64,000 nt of DNA, from NCBI GenBank assembly GCA_037190225.1, contig JBBCJL010000006.1:558001-622000 (forward strand), in the 5' to 3' direction. The DNA comes from MKSF01 sp037190225 (lineage in GTDB: Bacteria > Bacteroidota > Bacteroidia > Chitinophagales > Chitinophagaceae). Positions 51,741-60,740 of the stretch are shown piece by piece (within the stretch, counting starts at the first letter, position 1; each line of letters begins with the position of its first letter). Position numbers and translations under genes: made by a program. The notes below the pieces were generated by a model that worked only from the letters and a program-made list of their open reading frames with translations, was not told the origin of the DNA and searched no databases.

Positions 51741-52472
51741 TTATTTGGTGGCCGTATAGAGGGTGGTGATCCCAAACGTCAGCAGCTGTGCCATGACATT
51801 TTTAAATCCGCACTTTTCCATAATGGCGGTAAATTCCTTTCCTTCGGGAAATGCCATTACAGATTCGGGCAGGTAAGTATAGGCTGTAGCGTCCTTTGAA
51901 ACCATTTTACCCATTTTCGGCATTATATAACGGAAGTAAAAGTAATATAATTGCTTAACGGGGAAAGTTTTGGGCCTGGAAAATTCCAGTATGGCTACCC
52001 TGCCGCCCGGTCTCAGCACGCGGTGCATCTGGGTCAGTCCCTTTTCCAGGTTCTCAAAGTTCCTCACACCATACCCGCAGGTAATGGCATCAAAGGAGTT
52101 GTCTTCGTAGGACATCGTTTCGCTGTCGCCGTATTCCAGGTGTATACGATCCTCCAGTCCCGCTTCCGCCATCTTTTTCCTGCCGACTTCCAGCATACCT
52201 TCCGAGATATCTATGCCTGTCACCCTTTCGGGATGTATCGCCATAGCCGCCATAGCGAAATCACCGGTGCCGGTAGCCACGTCCAGTATAACGGACGGGT
52301 GTATGTCCCGTATGCTCCTGATCGCCTTGCGACGCCAGCCCTTATCAATACCCATAGAAAAAAAGTGATTCAGGAAATCATATTTATGGGCGATCCTGTC
52401 AAACATTCCGGCTACCTGCTCTTTTTTGCCTTCGTCCAGCCCGGGAACAGGTACTACATTTCTTGTATTCAT
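51741..52472 (-). CDS. ubiE: Demethylmenaquinone methyltransferase
   Basis: 243 residues, UbiE/MenG family. Motifs: MFDRIAHKYDFLNHFFSMGIDKGWRRKAI at the N-terminus, the SAM-binding ILDVATGTGDFAMAA, and GYGVRNFENLEKGLTQMHRVLRPGGRVAILEFSRP. It performs the last step of menaquinone synthesis; Bacteroidota usually have menaquinone only. It forms a probable operon with porT, a gene order common in the phylum. Confidence 0.95.
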   Translation of the reverse strand: MNTRNVVPVPGLDEGKKEQVAGMFDRIAHKYDFLNHFFSMGIDKGWRRKAIRSIRDIHPSVILDVATGTGDFAMAAMAIHPERVTGIDISEGMLEVGRKKMAEAGLEDRIHLEYGDSETMSYEDNSFDAITCGYGVRNFENLEKGLTQMHRVLRPGGRVAILEFSRPKTFPVKQLYYFYFRYIMPKMGKMVSKDATAYTYLPESVMAFPEGKEFTAIMEKCGFKNVMAQLLTFGITTLYTATK

Positions 52473-52628
52473 AATTCCTACAAAGATACGCTAATTGTAC
52501 AGTTTGCAGACACGATTTTTTCAGGGAAACGGTCACTTTACCGCGGTAGTTCACAATGCGGCACGGAGCCCGTAAGCCACCGGGCCGCATACAGACCGTT
52601 GAACACGTCCGGGCAGGGCAAAAGCCTG

Positions 52629-53654
52629 TTATGGTACCAGCACCGCCCGTCCCTTCAGAGCACCCTTCCGCATCTTATCATATACTTCCAGGGCCTGGTC
52701 GAGCGGGAACTGCTCCACCGTCACGTGTATTTTCCCCTGCCGTGCCAGCCCGATCACTTCCATCAGCTCAGTACGGGCTCCCCAGTAAGGTATGCTCATA
52801 TTGCTCCCCAGCGGCACCTTACCGAAGGTAAAGGGAAAATTACCGCCACCCAGTCCTACCACCGTCAGGTCGCCGTTGAGGGATACCACCTCAGCGCCCA
52901 GCTCAATGGTAGGCGTGGCCCCTACGAAGTCCAGCACTACCCTGGCCTTTTTCACGCCCGTGATACGGGTGATCTGCGCTGCCGCATCCTTATCTCCCGA
53001 ATTGACCACATAGGCAGCGCCCAGCTCCTTTGCAAAGTCCAGCTTCTCCTGCGCGATATCACAGGCTATGATGGCAGCGCCGGTCATGGCAGACAGTATC
53101 TGCAGCGCCATATGCCCCAGCCCGCCCACACCGATGACCACTACAAACTCGTCCGCGGTTAGCTTATCCAGCGATCGCTTGATAGCGGCATAGGGCGTCA
53201 GGGCAGCGTCCGTCAGCGGGGCGGCCATCACAGGGTCCAGGTCATGGATGGGTACCAGCAGGCGTGAGGAAGGCACCAGCATATATTCCGCCATGCCGCC
53301 GTCAAACCCGAGCCCGCCCCCGAAGGCCTGCTCTGCCTGGTGGTCACAGTAGTTCTCAAAGGACTCCTGGCAGGGCTTGCAATGCCCGCATCCCCAGGGA
53401 CCATATACCAGGACCGCATCTCCTTTTTTAAATCCCTTTACTTCCGGCCCCATCTCCTCGATATAACCGGCATTTTCATGACCCAGCGTAAAGGGGCCTG
53501 CAGGGATGATGCCGTCATCTATTACGTGGAGGTCGGAATGGCAAACGCCGGCGCCCGCTATCTTTAATAAGACCTCATCACCTTTGGGCGATGGCTTTTC
53601 AACATCGTTCACGATCCTGACATCGTTTTGACCGAAAAAACGTACTGCTTTCAT
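52629..53654 (-). CDS. Zinc-dependent alcohol dehydrogenase (AdhP-like)
   Basis: 341 residues, medium-chain dehydrogenase. Catalytic zinc ligands: Cys in GAGVCHSDLHV and the HENAGYI His; structural zinc site CGHCKPCQESFENYC with four Cys (GHC-KPC region). Rossmann motif VVIGVGGLGHMALQ near residue 175. It probably interconverts primary alcohols and aldehydes with NAD. No metabolic neighbours suggest a pathway. It is a single gene with about 690 non-coding bases upstream. Confidence 0.93.
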   Translation of the reverse strand: MKAVRFFGQNDVRIVNDVEKPSPKGDEVLLKIAGAGVCHSDLHVIDDGIIPAGPFTLGHENAGYIEEMGPEVKGFKKGDAVLVYGPWGCGHCKPCQESFENYCDHQAEQAFGGGLGFDGGMAEYMLVPSSRLLVPIHDLDPVMAAPLTDAALTPYAAIKRSLDKLTADEFVVVIGVGGLGHMALQILSAMTGAAIIACDIAQEKLDFAKELGAAYVVNSGDKDAAAQITRITGVKKARVVLDFVGATPTIELGAEVVSLNGDLTVVGLGGGNFPFTFGKVPLGSNMSIPYWGARTELMEVIGLARQGKIHVTVEQFPLDQALEVYDKMRKGALKGRAVLVP

Positions 53655-54345
53655 AGTTATCTGTGTTTTGTTAAATATAGGAAGAAAAACCGGATCTGAA
53701 AAGCGGTTTATGTATTGTATGAACAGTCCGGGAGTTTAAAAGTTGAACCGGCTATTTTATTTCTCTGTTATCTCTGCTATGCGCCATTTTCTTATTGGTA
53801 TCGGGCAAGCACACCCGCAAGCCGGCGCTATCCCGAACGACAGGCATAAAAGGAACCAACGGGCAACTTTTGTCAGCCGGTCGGTTTACTGATATGAAAC
53901 AGGCCATTTATTCTATACAGCAGGAAGCAATATTCCCTTAGCCTATATTTGGAGGATATGTCTTACACGGTACGATTGACAATTTCAATGCGGAAAAATA
54001 TCGTCACTGATGCCGGGAAAAGAAATCGGATTTATAAAATATTTTCATAATAATTAAATTATGAGTTAGAGCCAGTCTGTTAACGGCCTTTGCCGGGAAT
54101 AGGTTTTCCTCCCCGGAACTGCTGTTTGCAACAGGTATACGGACCAGCATTACGCTCACAGCATATTGTTCCCGTACCGGAACAGAAACACTACCCGGAA
54201 CGGGTATAAAAACAACAAAATACAAATAAAATATTTTAAAATATAACAGGTAACCCTGCCTGGATGCAAGGAGCATATCCAGTACTATAAGCTCCTGCAA
54301 CGGACCGGGAAAACAGCGCTACATATACATTACATCAAAAGCAGA
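53655..54345. other. Long intergenic region, nothing recognised
   Basis: About 690 bases, A/T-rich in places. A leftward open frame (54004-54300) lacks family resemblance, signal peptide logic and codon pattern and was rejected. No tRNA, repeat or strong hairpin was found. Confidence 0.5.
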
Positions 54346-54750
54346 TCATGGAGCGGCCTGCGTAAGTTTGAACCCGCCAAAACAATTACCGGCCTGTAAT
54401 TGTACAAACAGAACGTTTTCCGTATTACCGGCATTCCGGTTACATTTTATTTTAAGCATATTGCTTTCCTTTCTCACTATTGTAAAGTGTTCATGTTCGT
54501 AAACAAACCTACCGGTACGACCTCCGGACGTATCGTACACGTTTAATAAAGTGCCGTTCCAATTGACATTGCTTATCCACCAATAGTCTTTATTAATCCC
54601 TATCTCAACAGAATCATCAGCAGATGACATATAAATATTTTCCGAAGTCAAAACAAATGGCTCAGAACACGTCCCGACCAGGTTGGTCTTTCTGCAGGAA
54701 GCGCTCACAATAGCGGCGCAAATAATGATAGCAGCATAACGATATTTCAT
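54346..54750 (-). CDS. Small BACON-like lipoprotein
   Basis: 134 residues. Lipoprotein signal with lipobox VSASC (Cys19). The mature part looks like one beta-sandwich: VLTSENIYMSSADDSVEIGINKDYWWISNVNW, then FTIVRKESNMLKIKCNRNAGNTENVLFVQLQAGNCFGGFKLTQA, a BACON/Ig-like arrangement where the closing strand follows a (T/Q)-rich turn. Three Cys besides the lipid Cys could form a disulphide. Likely a surface or periplasmic carbohydrate- or mucin-binding or spacer domain; this is inferred from fold type only. Confidence 0.7.
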   Translation of the reverse strand: MKYRYAAIIICAAIVSASCRKTNLVGTCSEPFVLTSENIYMSSADDSVEIGINKDYWWISNVNWNGTLLNVYDTSGGRTGRFVYEHEHFTIVRKESNMLKIKCNRNAGNTENVLFVQLQAGNCFGGFKLTQAAP

Positions 54751-54895
54751 AAAATTGTTTTTTTCTTAGACGTAAATAAATGGATTTGCATTGGGATAGA
54801 TGTGAATTTCACAATCCCCGGCAAAGCAGTTTTTTATTTCCCGGTAAAATACCGTTACAATATCCGGAATTGTATAACTTAGTAGTCCTTAATAT

Positions 54896-55396
54896 ATGCT
54901 GGAAAAGTTCAGACCCTATATCTTCAACGGCTTTTTGCTTACGCTACCGGTAATAGCCTGGAATGCGGCATTCGCCCACCGGCTGCCGCCGTTCTTTGAG
55001 CCGGCCTCCCTGGATCATACTATACCTTTCGTAATCAATTTTTCAGAGCAGCTGTTCCGGGTCCTGTTCTTTATAGTTGTCTTTTTGATGCCGTTATCCC
55101 GCACAGGAACCCAAATACGCCGGGGCAGGACACTGTATATCCTGGGACTGTTGCTGTATTTTGCCAGCTGGGTACCCCTGGTATGGTTCCCGGACAGCAG
55201 CTGGTCCGTCAGCCTGCCGGGACTGTCCGCTCCTTCCTGGACACCTGTATGCTGGATGTCAGGCATTATTTGTCTTTGCGGCAGGTTCAGCTTCGGGATA
55301 CCTTACCGGAAATGGATACCCTGGTCACTGCTTATATTATTCCTGCTGTTCCACAACCTGCATATCTTCCTGGCTTTTTACCGGGCCCCGTTATAA
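54896..55396 (+). CDS. Hypothetical integral membrane protein
   Basis: 166 residues with four predicted membrane segments: IFNGFLLTLPVIAWNAAFAH, NFSEQLFRVLFFIVVFLMP, TLYILGLLLYFASWVPLVWF, and one or two near the C-terminus (CWMSGIICLCGRFSFG, WSLLILFLLFHNLHIFLAFYR). Trp/Pro-rich loops connect them. No family is recognised. A TAACTTAG sequence about 20 bases upstream is a weak -7 candidate. Monocistronic, divergent from the small lipoprotein gene. Confidence 0.7.
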   Translation: MLEKFRPYIFNGFLLTLPVIAWNAAFAHRLPPFFEPASLDHTIPFVINFSEQLFRVLFFIVVFLMPLSRTGTQIRRGRTLYILGLLLYFASWVPLVWFPDSSWSVSLPGLSAPSWTPVCWMSGIICLCGRFSFGIPYRKWIPWSLLILFLLFHNLHIFLAFYRAPL

Positions 55397-55614
55397 CCAA
55401 CATCAGATAGCGCCTGCAATGACTTCATAATCAAACCGGGTCAGCCTGCCCGGCAGGCATGCCTTACCAGTCCCTGTAAAGTCGGGCCTGTACAGGGATC
55501 GTCTAATATATGCAGGCATTAAAACAATTATTAACTTTTTCTGTTTATACTACACTTTCAATCACCTGTACAGCGACCTTTCCGGTCTGTAATAATCTCA
55601 ACAAAATTTTGATT

Positions 55615-57729
55615 ATGAAAAAGCAAAGTAACTTAAAAACCGCTCACATCGACCAGCACCAGGTTGATAACACCAACAAAATTCTAACCACCAATGACGG
55701 AGTGCCGGTGTATGACAACAACAATACACTGAAAGCCGGCGACAGAGGCCCTTCTTTGCAGCAGGATCACATTTTTTTTGACAAGCTGATGCACTTCGAC
55801 CGGGAACGGATCCCGGAACGGGTGGTACATGCCAGGGGATCCGGCGCGCATGGGATTTTCGAGGCCACCGCAGACATGTCGGCTTATACCGCTGCCGCCT
55901 TTCTGAAGAAAGGAACCGTGACGCCTGTATTCACACGCTTCTCCACGGTGGCCGGCTTCAAGGGCTCAACAGACCTGGCCAGGGATGTCCGGGGCTTCTC
56001 CGTTAAATTTTATACCGAAGAAGGGAATTATGACCTGGTAGGCAATAATATCCCGGTCTTCTTTATCCAGGATGCAATGAACTTCCCCGACCTTGTCCAC
56101 GCGGTCAAGCCGGAACCCAATAATGAAATGCCCCAGGCTGCATCCGCACATGATACATTCTGGGATTTTATCTCGCTGATGCCCGAAGCGGCCCATATGA
56201 CGATGTGGATCATGTCGGACAGGGCCATACCCAGGAGCTTAAGGATGATGGAAGGCTTCGGGGTCCATACCTTTAAATTCGTGAATGCGGAGGGTAAGGC
56301 CACTTTTGTGAAGTTCCACTGGAAACCCAGGCTGGGCGTGCATGGAGTGGCCTGGAACGAAGCCCAGAAGATCTCCGGGTTTGATGCCGATTTTCACCGG
56401 CGCGACCTGTGGGAAGCCATTGAGAACGGCGATTACCCGCAATGGGACCTCGGGGTACAGCTGGTACCCGAAGAGGACGAATCCAAATACTCTTTTGATA
56501 TCCTGGACCCGACCAAGATCATCCCCGAAGAGCTGGTCCCTGTCCAGATCATCGGTACGATGACGCTCAACAGGAATCCCGAGAATTTCTTTGCCGAAAC
56601 GGAGCAGGCGGCCTTTGACCCCGGCAGGCTGGTCCCCGGTATTGATTTTTCCGATGATCCGCTGCTGCAGGGAAGGATCTTCTCTTATATGGATACCCAG
56701 AATTACAGGCTGGGCGGCCCCAACTTCCATGAGCTGCCCATCAACAGGCCCGTCAACGGTAAGCATAACAACCAGAAAGACGGATTCAGCAGAATGGACA
56801 TACCCAAGGGAGCAGTAAGCTATTTCCCCAACAGCAAAGCCGAAGGGTGTCCTTACCATGCGATGCTGAAAGGAGAAACGGGCTTCCAATCTCACCCGCA
56901 GGCCGTGAACGCACCTAAAGTAAGGGCCCGCCCGGATGCCTTCGCGGACCACTTTACACAGGCACGGCTGTTCTTCAACTCCCAGAGCCCGGAAGAGCAG
57001 ACGCACATCATCAATGCGCTGAGCTTTGAACTTTCCAAGGTGAAGGACGTTAATATCCGCAAGCGGGAGCTGGCCGTATTAAACCAGGTCGATACAACGC
57101 TGGCAAATAAGGTAGGCGATAACCTGGGACTTAAGCCTTCAGAAGAGCTGGATCCGCTAACTTTAAAATTCGCACGCCAGAATCACCCGCAGTACCCGAT
57201 CCGGCCCCGACAACCCGAGATAGAGCTATCCCCTGCCCTCAGCATGAAGGTAAAGGCAGGTGCAGGCACCATCCGGTCCCGGAAAGTAGCTTTCCTGGTA
57301 GATGAAGGCGTCAGCAGGACGTCTATAGATGCCATGAAGCAGGAGCTTGAAAAAGAAGGCGCGCAGGCGGTCCTGATCGCTCCGCATGTGGGGGAAATCA
57401 AATATAAGGAGGGCGGTAAGGAAGCCATCCTGCACTCTTACCTGACAGAAGCATCCGTATGTTACGATGCCTTCTATATCCCGGACGGGGATTCCGTAGC
57501 CAGGCTGGCCGATAACGCTGATTTCCTGCAGTTCCTCAACGAAGGCTACCGGCACTGCAAGGCGCTGGCCTTTGCCAAAGGCGCGGAATCATTGGCGGAC
57601 AAGACATTTATTGAGAAAGACCAGGGCGTCATCTTTGAAAGCCGGGATAGCCTGACGGAGGATTTCATCACTGTAATGAAAGGCCACCGGGTATGGGAAC
57701 GGGAGAGCGCCAGGAAAGTTCCGGCTTAA
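55615..57729 (+). CDS. katE: Large-subunit catalase (clade II, HPII-like)
   Basis: 704 residues from ATG 55615. Core catalase: distal His72 in RVVHARGSGAHGIFEATADM, Asn in LVGNNIPVFFIQDAMNFPDLVH, and proximal heme Tyr in GRIFSYMDTQNYRLGGPNFHELPINRP. From about residue 555 a class-I glutamine-amidotransferase/DJ-1-like domain follows (KVAFLVDEGVSRTSIDAMKQELEKEGAQAVLIAPHVGEI), the mark of clade II. It detoxifies hydrogen peroxide in the cytoplasm. The frame is open upstream to 55510, but that segment is not family-like. A PNPOx-like stress gene follows in the same direction. Confidence 0.96.
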   Translation: MKKQSNLKTAHIDQHQVDNTNKILTTNDGVPVYDNNNTLKAGDRGPSLQQDHIFFDKLMHFDRERIPERVVHARGSGAHGIFEATADMSAYTAAAFLKKGTVTPVFTRFSTVAGFKGSTDLARDVRGFSVKFYTEEGNYDLVGNNIPVFFIQDAMNFPDLVHAVKPEPNNEMPQAASAHDTFWDFISLMPEAAHMTMWIMSDRAIPRSLRMMEGFGVHTFKFVNAEGKATFVKFHWKPRLGVHGVAWNEAQKISGFDADFHRRDLWEAIENGDYPQWDLGVQLVPEEDESKYSFDILDPTKIIPEELVPVQIIGTMTLNRNPENFFAETEQAAFDPGRLVPGIDFSDDPLLQGRIFSYMDTQNYRLGGPNFHELPINRPVNGKHNNQKDGFSRMDIPKGAVSYFPNSKAEGCPYHAMLKGETGFQSHPQAVNAPKVRARPDAFADHFTQARLFFNSQSPEEQTHIINALSFELSKVKDVNIRKRELAVLNQVDTTLANKVGDNLGLKPSEELDPLTLKFARQNHPQYPIRPRQPEIELSPALSMKVKAGAGTIRSRKVAFLVDEGVSRTSIDAMKQELEKEGAQAVLIAPHVGEIKYKEGGKEAILHSYLTEASVCYDAFYIPDGDSVARLADNADFLQFLNEGYRHCKALAFAKGAESLADKTFIEKDQGVIFESRDSLTEDFITVMKGHRVWERESARKVPA

Positions 57730-57824
57730 GACAGGCCGGCCTGGCATCAATAAACACCAATAAAGCAGACAAAAAGCAGGCTGTGTACCTGCTATCAATG
57801 TATAATTCAAAATAATAAACAACT

Positions 57825-58331
57825 ATGAGCACAGAAAATCTGCATCACTCGGCGGCCGTCGAAAAGCTCCGGGAAATGGTCAATAAGATCGATATCGGTA
57901 TGCTTTGCACTTTTACCTCCGGCAGCGTGTACCCTCACGCCATACCTATGAGCCGGCAGGAAGCGGACCCCGAAGGTAATATCTGGTATTTGTTCTCATC
58001 GGAAAGCGAGACCTATGCCAACCTGAAAAATAATAATAAGGTCAGCGTGCTGTTTTCGCATGTAGGAGATTATAACTTCCTAAGCATTAACGGCACTGCG
58101 GAAATCTCTGAGGATAAGGACAGGATAGAGAAATACTGGAACAAGATGATGGAAGGCTGGTTTGAGAAAGGCAAGGAAGATCCCCGGATCAGGGTATTGA
58201 AGGTGATCCCCCACGAAGCGCATTATTGGGATAATAAGACCAATAAGCTGATGACCATTTTAAAAGTAGCGGCCAGCGCCGTCTCCGGTCAGCAGCTGGA
58301 TATAGGCAGGGAAGGCGACCTGAACCTGTAA
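57825..58331 (+). CDS. General stress protein 26-like FMN-binding protein (PNPOx fold)
   Basis: 168 residues with a split-barrel fold of the pyridoxamine 5'-phosphate oxidase-like family: LREMVNKIDIGMLCTFTSGSVYPHAIPMSRQEADPEGNIWYLFSSESETYANLKNNNKVSVLFSH. The W(Y/F)LFSS segment and the C-terminal HEAHYWDNKTNKL are typical of general stress protein 26/YdaG-like members, which bind FMN or F420 rather than acting as PNP oxidase. It follows katE by 95 bases and probably belongs to the same oxidative-stress response. The reaction is unknown. Confidence 0.87.
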   Translation: MSTENLHHSAAVEKLREMVNKIDIGMLCTFTSGSVYPHAIPMSRQEADPEGNIWYLFSSESETYANLKNNNKVSVLFSHVGDYNFLSINGTAEISEDKDRIEKYWNKMMEGWFEKGKEDPRIRVLKVIPHEAHYWDNKTNKLMTILKVAASAVSGQQLDIGREGDLNL

Positions 58332-58367
58332 GCTTCCACTGATTCACAACCAGACAACAAACAACCA

Positions 58368-58410
58368 TAAGACGGCCTGTCCTGTAAAGAGATAGCTGCC
58401 GTCTTACTTT
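58368..58410. terminator. Terminator between converging stress gene and methyltransferase gene
   Basis: TAAGACGGC and GCCGTCTTA form a 9-bp stem with a 21-base loop, followed by CTTTA. Confidence 0.6.
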
Positions 58411-59039
58411 ATTTTCCGGAAGATCATAACGGTATGGGTCTCATACGTTATTTCTGACTTAGGATAAAGGACATCAAACTGCCGTACCAGGACAAAGTTG
58501 TTCCTGTCCAGCTCCTGCATTATATGATCCCGTGTATGGTAATAGAAGAAAAGGCGGAGGCCGCTACTCCCGGTCTGGTACCCGGACGCTTGGGGATCTC
58601 CCTCTACAAAGCTCAGGTACAGCAGCCCGTCACCGGACAGCAGTTCCCGGCAGTCCCTGAACAGCGTGGCGATGTCCTCCTGCGATATATAAGGGATGCA
58701 GAACCCGCATACGATCCCGTCATACCGGGCATCCAGCCGGCGGAGGTCTCTGCAGTCCATAGCAAGAAACCGGGCCGAAGGATTATGCTGCCGGGCCAGC
58801 TCCAGCATATCCGGGGCTACATCAATCCCCGTCATATCAAAATCCGGCCGCTTACCCAAAAGATACCTGGTGATATTGCCCGGCCCGCAGCCGATCTCCA
58901 GCACCCGGGCTCCCTGTGCGGGTATCAGCTCACAAAAGCAGTCATAGGTCTCATTATAGAGGTCGAGGTCCATAAACCTGTCCCGGTAGATACGGGCGAT
59001 TTTGTTCCAGGTATCAAAAGTTTCCTGATATTTATCCAT
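58404..59039 (-). CDS. SAM-dependent methyltransferase, class I
   Basis: 211 residues. Rossmann methyltransferase fold: VLEIGCGPGNITRYLL is motif I at about residue 41, followed by GIDVAPDMLELA, CRDLRRLDARYDGIVCGFCIPYI and ELLSGDGLLYLSFVEGD. The C-terminal strand VLYPKSEITYETHTVMIFRKIK completes the sheet. No substrate-specific motif is seen and the gene is isolated, so the substrate is unknown. Confidence 0.9.
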   Translation of the reverse strand: MDKYQETFDTWNKIARIYRDRFMDLDLYNETYDCFCELIPAQGARVLEIGCGPGNITRYLLGKRPDFDMTGIDVAPDMLELARQHNPSARFLAMDCRDLRRLDARYDGIVCGFCIPYISQEDIATLFRDCRELLSGDGLLYLSFVEGDPQASGYQTGSSGLRLFFYYHTRDHIMQELDRNNFVLVRQFDVLYPKSEITYETHTVMIFRKIK

Positions 59040-59254
59040 TATGGTATAAATTTATGCCTAAATATACAATTTTATCTTATCTGCCCTGCATATCATTACC
59101 ATAAGCCTGCTCCTGCCATATAGGGCAGGTCCGGGAAGAGCGCACCACGGTAAAGATGTTCCACTTTCTTATGAAAAGTACAGGATCACCCTGTTCTCCC
59201 GGAAAAATTTTGGCTTTCCGTAAAATATTTTCCCCGCCCGGTTGTCTTCATAGG

Positions 59255-59268
59255 TAAGAACGTTCTTA
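59255..59268. promoter_or_regulatory. Perfect 14-bp palindrome before the small-protein/sigma locus
   Basis: TAAGAACGTTCTTA, fully self-complementary, 36 bases upstream of the first ATG of the locus at 59305. Candidate operator; the binding protein is unknown. Confidence 0.45.
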
Positions 59269-59304
59269 AACAATTCAATTAATTCACTAAAAAAATTTAA
59301 GTAC

Positions 59305-59604
59305 ATGAGGACATCAAACGGTTTTGGAATGGGTTTCTTCGGAGGCCATCCCTTTGATCAGGAAGCCGGCAAACAGTTCCGGGAAAAATGGCAGCATATG
59401 ACCGACAGCGAAAAGCTCGAATTCGCAAATGAGCGGTTCGGGAGCATAGGTGGAGACCGTTTTTCGGTGGAGAAGCTGGATGAGCTTTGCGACAAATGGA
59501 CAAAAATGTCGGCAGCAGAAAAACAGGCATTTGTGGATGAGCGCAAAAACGCTTTTAGAGACCGGATGCAGGGTATGCAAGGCTTCTGGGCGCACAGGCA
59601 TTAA
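59305..59604 (+). CDS. Small protein with two KWxxM(T/S)xxEK motifs
   Basis: 99 residues, no signal peptide or membrane segment. Two related helical motifs are spaced about 43 residues apart: REKWQHMTDSEKLEFANER (about 26-44) and CDKWTKMSAAEKQAFVDER (about 62-80). A Gly/Phe-rich start (GFGMGFFGGHPFDQE) and a Met/Gln/His tail flank them. The same motif occurs in the next gene's protein. I do not recognise a named family. It has its own hairpin downstream, so expression may be partly separate from the membrane protein and sigma factor genes. Confidence 0.72.
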   Translation: MRTSNGFGMGFFGGHPFDQEAGKQFREKWQHMTDSEKLEFANERFGSIGGDRFSVEKLDELCDKWTKMSAAEKQAFVDERKNAFRDRMQGMQGFWAHRH

Positions 59605-59615
59605 TTATCTAACCC

Positions 59616-59650
59616 AAGAGCACTTTCTGCTACAGTCCGGAAGTGCTCTT
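59616..59650 (+). terminator. Hairpin between small-protein and membrane-protein genes
   Basis: AAGAGCACTTTC pairs with GGAAGTGCTCTT (12 bp, one U-G) around an 11-base loop. It has only a short T-rich tail, so it could be a weak terminator, an attenuator or an mRNA-processing site. Confidence 0.55.
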
Positions 59651-59677
59651 CATTTAAACATACTACAATTGATACAT

Positions 59678-60037
59678 ATGAAAAGATGCATAAAAATAGC
59701 CTTAATGAGCATAGCAGCGCTGGCGGCTGTGAGCGTTGCGGTCATGCTGCTGTGGAACTGGCTGATACCCGGCATTTTCGGATCCGTCACCATTAATTTC
59801 TGGCAGGCATTGGGTCTGCTGGTGCTGAGCCGCATACTTTTCGGGCGTTTCGGATGGGGCGGCAGGCGGATGATGCACGAAAGAGGCAGCCATATCCGCG
59901 AGAAATGGATGAATATGACACCGGAGCAGCGTAAAGAATTTATCAATAAGCGGCGGAAATCTGGCTTCGGTCATCCTTTCGGAGCCGAACACTTTGACAG
60001 GGAGGGACAAGCGCAGCATGACGATGGAGACAAATGA
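59678..60037 (+). CDS. Membrane protein with KWxxMT motif, probable partner of the ECF sigma factor
   Basis: 119 residues from ATG 59678. Two hydrophobic segments: IALMSIAALAAVSVAVMLLWNWLIPGIF and VTINFWQALGLLVLSRILFGRFG. The cytoplasmic tail carries REKWMNMTPEQRKEFINKR, the same motif as in the preceding small protein, and ends in an acidic, His-rich stretch (GHPFGAEHFDREGQAQHDDGDK). Related short membrane proteins with a PWNWLxP-like first span are common in Bacteroidota beside sigma-70 genes. The sigma gene overlaps its end by 20 bases, suggesting that it acts as anti-sigma or membrane sensor. Role inferred. Confidence 0.75.
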   Translation: MKRCIKIALMSIAALAAVSVAVMLLWNWLIPGIFGSVTINFWQALGLLVLSRILFGRFGWGGRRMMHERGSHIREKWMNMTPEQRKEFINKRRKSGFGHPFGAEHFDREGQAQHDDGDK

Positions 60038-60596
60038 GCACACCGGGAAAGCCAATGTAGAGCAGCTTGTAAAGGAGCATCAGCCCCGCCTGCAATCGTT
60101 CATCCGGAAACGGGTCTCTAACAGCGAGGATGCGGAAGATATCCTGCAGGATGTCTTTTACCAGCTGGTCAAGACGGTGGAAAGCAATATCAGCCCGATC
60201 GAGCAGGTCACGGCCTGGCTTTACCGCGTAGCCCGGAACACCATCATCAATAAAGGCAGGAAAAAGCGGGAGGAGGCGCTGCCGGCTTCCCGGTATGACG
60301 GGGAAGGGAATGTGCTGGAAGCGTTTTCAGAGATCCTGTTCAATGATGACAGCCCGACCCCGGAAGCGGAATATATGCGCTCCCTGGTCTGGAAAGAGCT
60401 GGAAGCCGCCCTGTCGGAATTACCGCCGGAGCAAAGAGAGGCCTTTGAGCTTACGGAGCTGGAAGGGCTGCCCGTGAAGGAGGTCGCAACAACGATGAAC
60501 GTACCCGTCAATACATTGTTGTCCCGGAAGCATTATGCCGTAAAGCACCTGCGTAAACGGCTGTACGGGCTGTATAAGGACCTTATGGAATATTGA
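60018..60596 (+). CDS. Sigma-70 family (ECF-like) factor
   Basis: 192 residues from ATG 60018 (ATG 60024 also possible). Region 2: LVKEHQPRLQSFIRKRVSNSEDAEDILQDVFYQLVKTVESN, then TAWLYRVARNTIINKGRKKREEA; region 4: ALSELPPEQREAFELTELEGLPVKEVATTMNVPVNTLLSRKHYAVKHLRKRLY, with a helix-turn-helix. The protein starts inside the coding sequence of the membrane protein, a translational coupling that often pairs sigma factors with their regulators. Third gene of the locus. The regulon is unknown. Confidence 0.9.
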   Translation: MTMETNEHTGKANVEQLVKEHQPRLQSFIRKRVSNSEDAEDILQDVFYQLVKTVESNISPIEQVTAWLYRVARNTIINKGRKKREEALPASRYDGEGNVLEAFSEILFNDDSPTPEAEYMRSLVWKELEAALSELPPEQREAFELTELEGLPVKEVATTMNVPVNTLLSRKHYAVKHLRKRLYGLYKDLMEY

Positions 60597-60740
60597 GCTG
60601 CCTGTACCCGGCTTACCCAGGAACCGGATATCCTTACACGTAACGGATACCGCAGCTTCGCATGGGTCCGGAGCCGGTACGCAAATAAACACAGCTGATA
60701 CTGCCGGAAAACAGGCAAATGCAATAACTTTAGCTTCAGA

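Noticed and set aside
51951..53162. Rightward open frame (403 codons) across ubiE and the alcohol dehydrogenase gene
   Set aside because: It overlaps two well supported genes on the other strand and bridges their intergenic gap; no motif.
54004..54300. Leftward open frame of 98 codons in the long intergenic region
   Set aside because: Low-complexity hydrophobic and basic translation, A/T-rich DNA, no promoter and no family resemblance.
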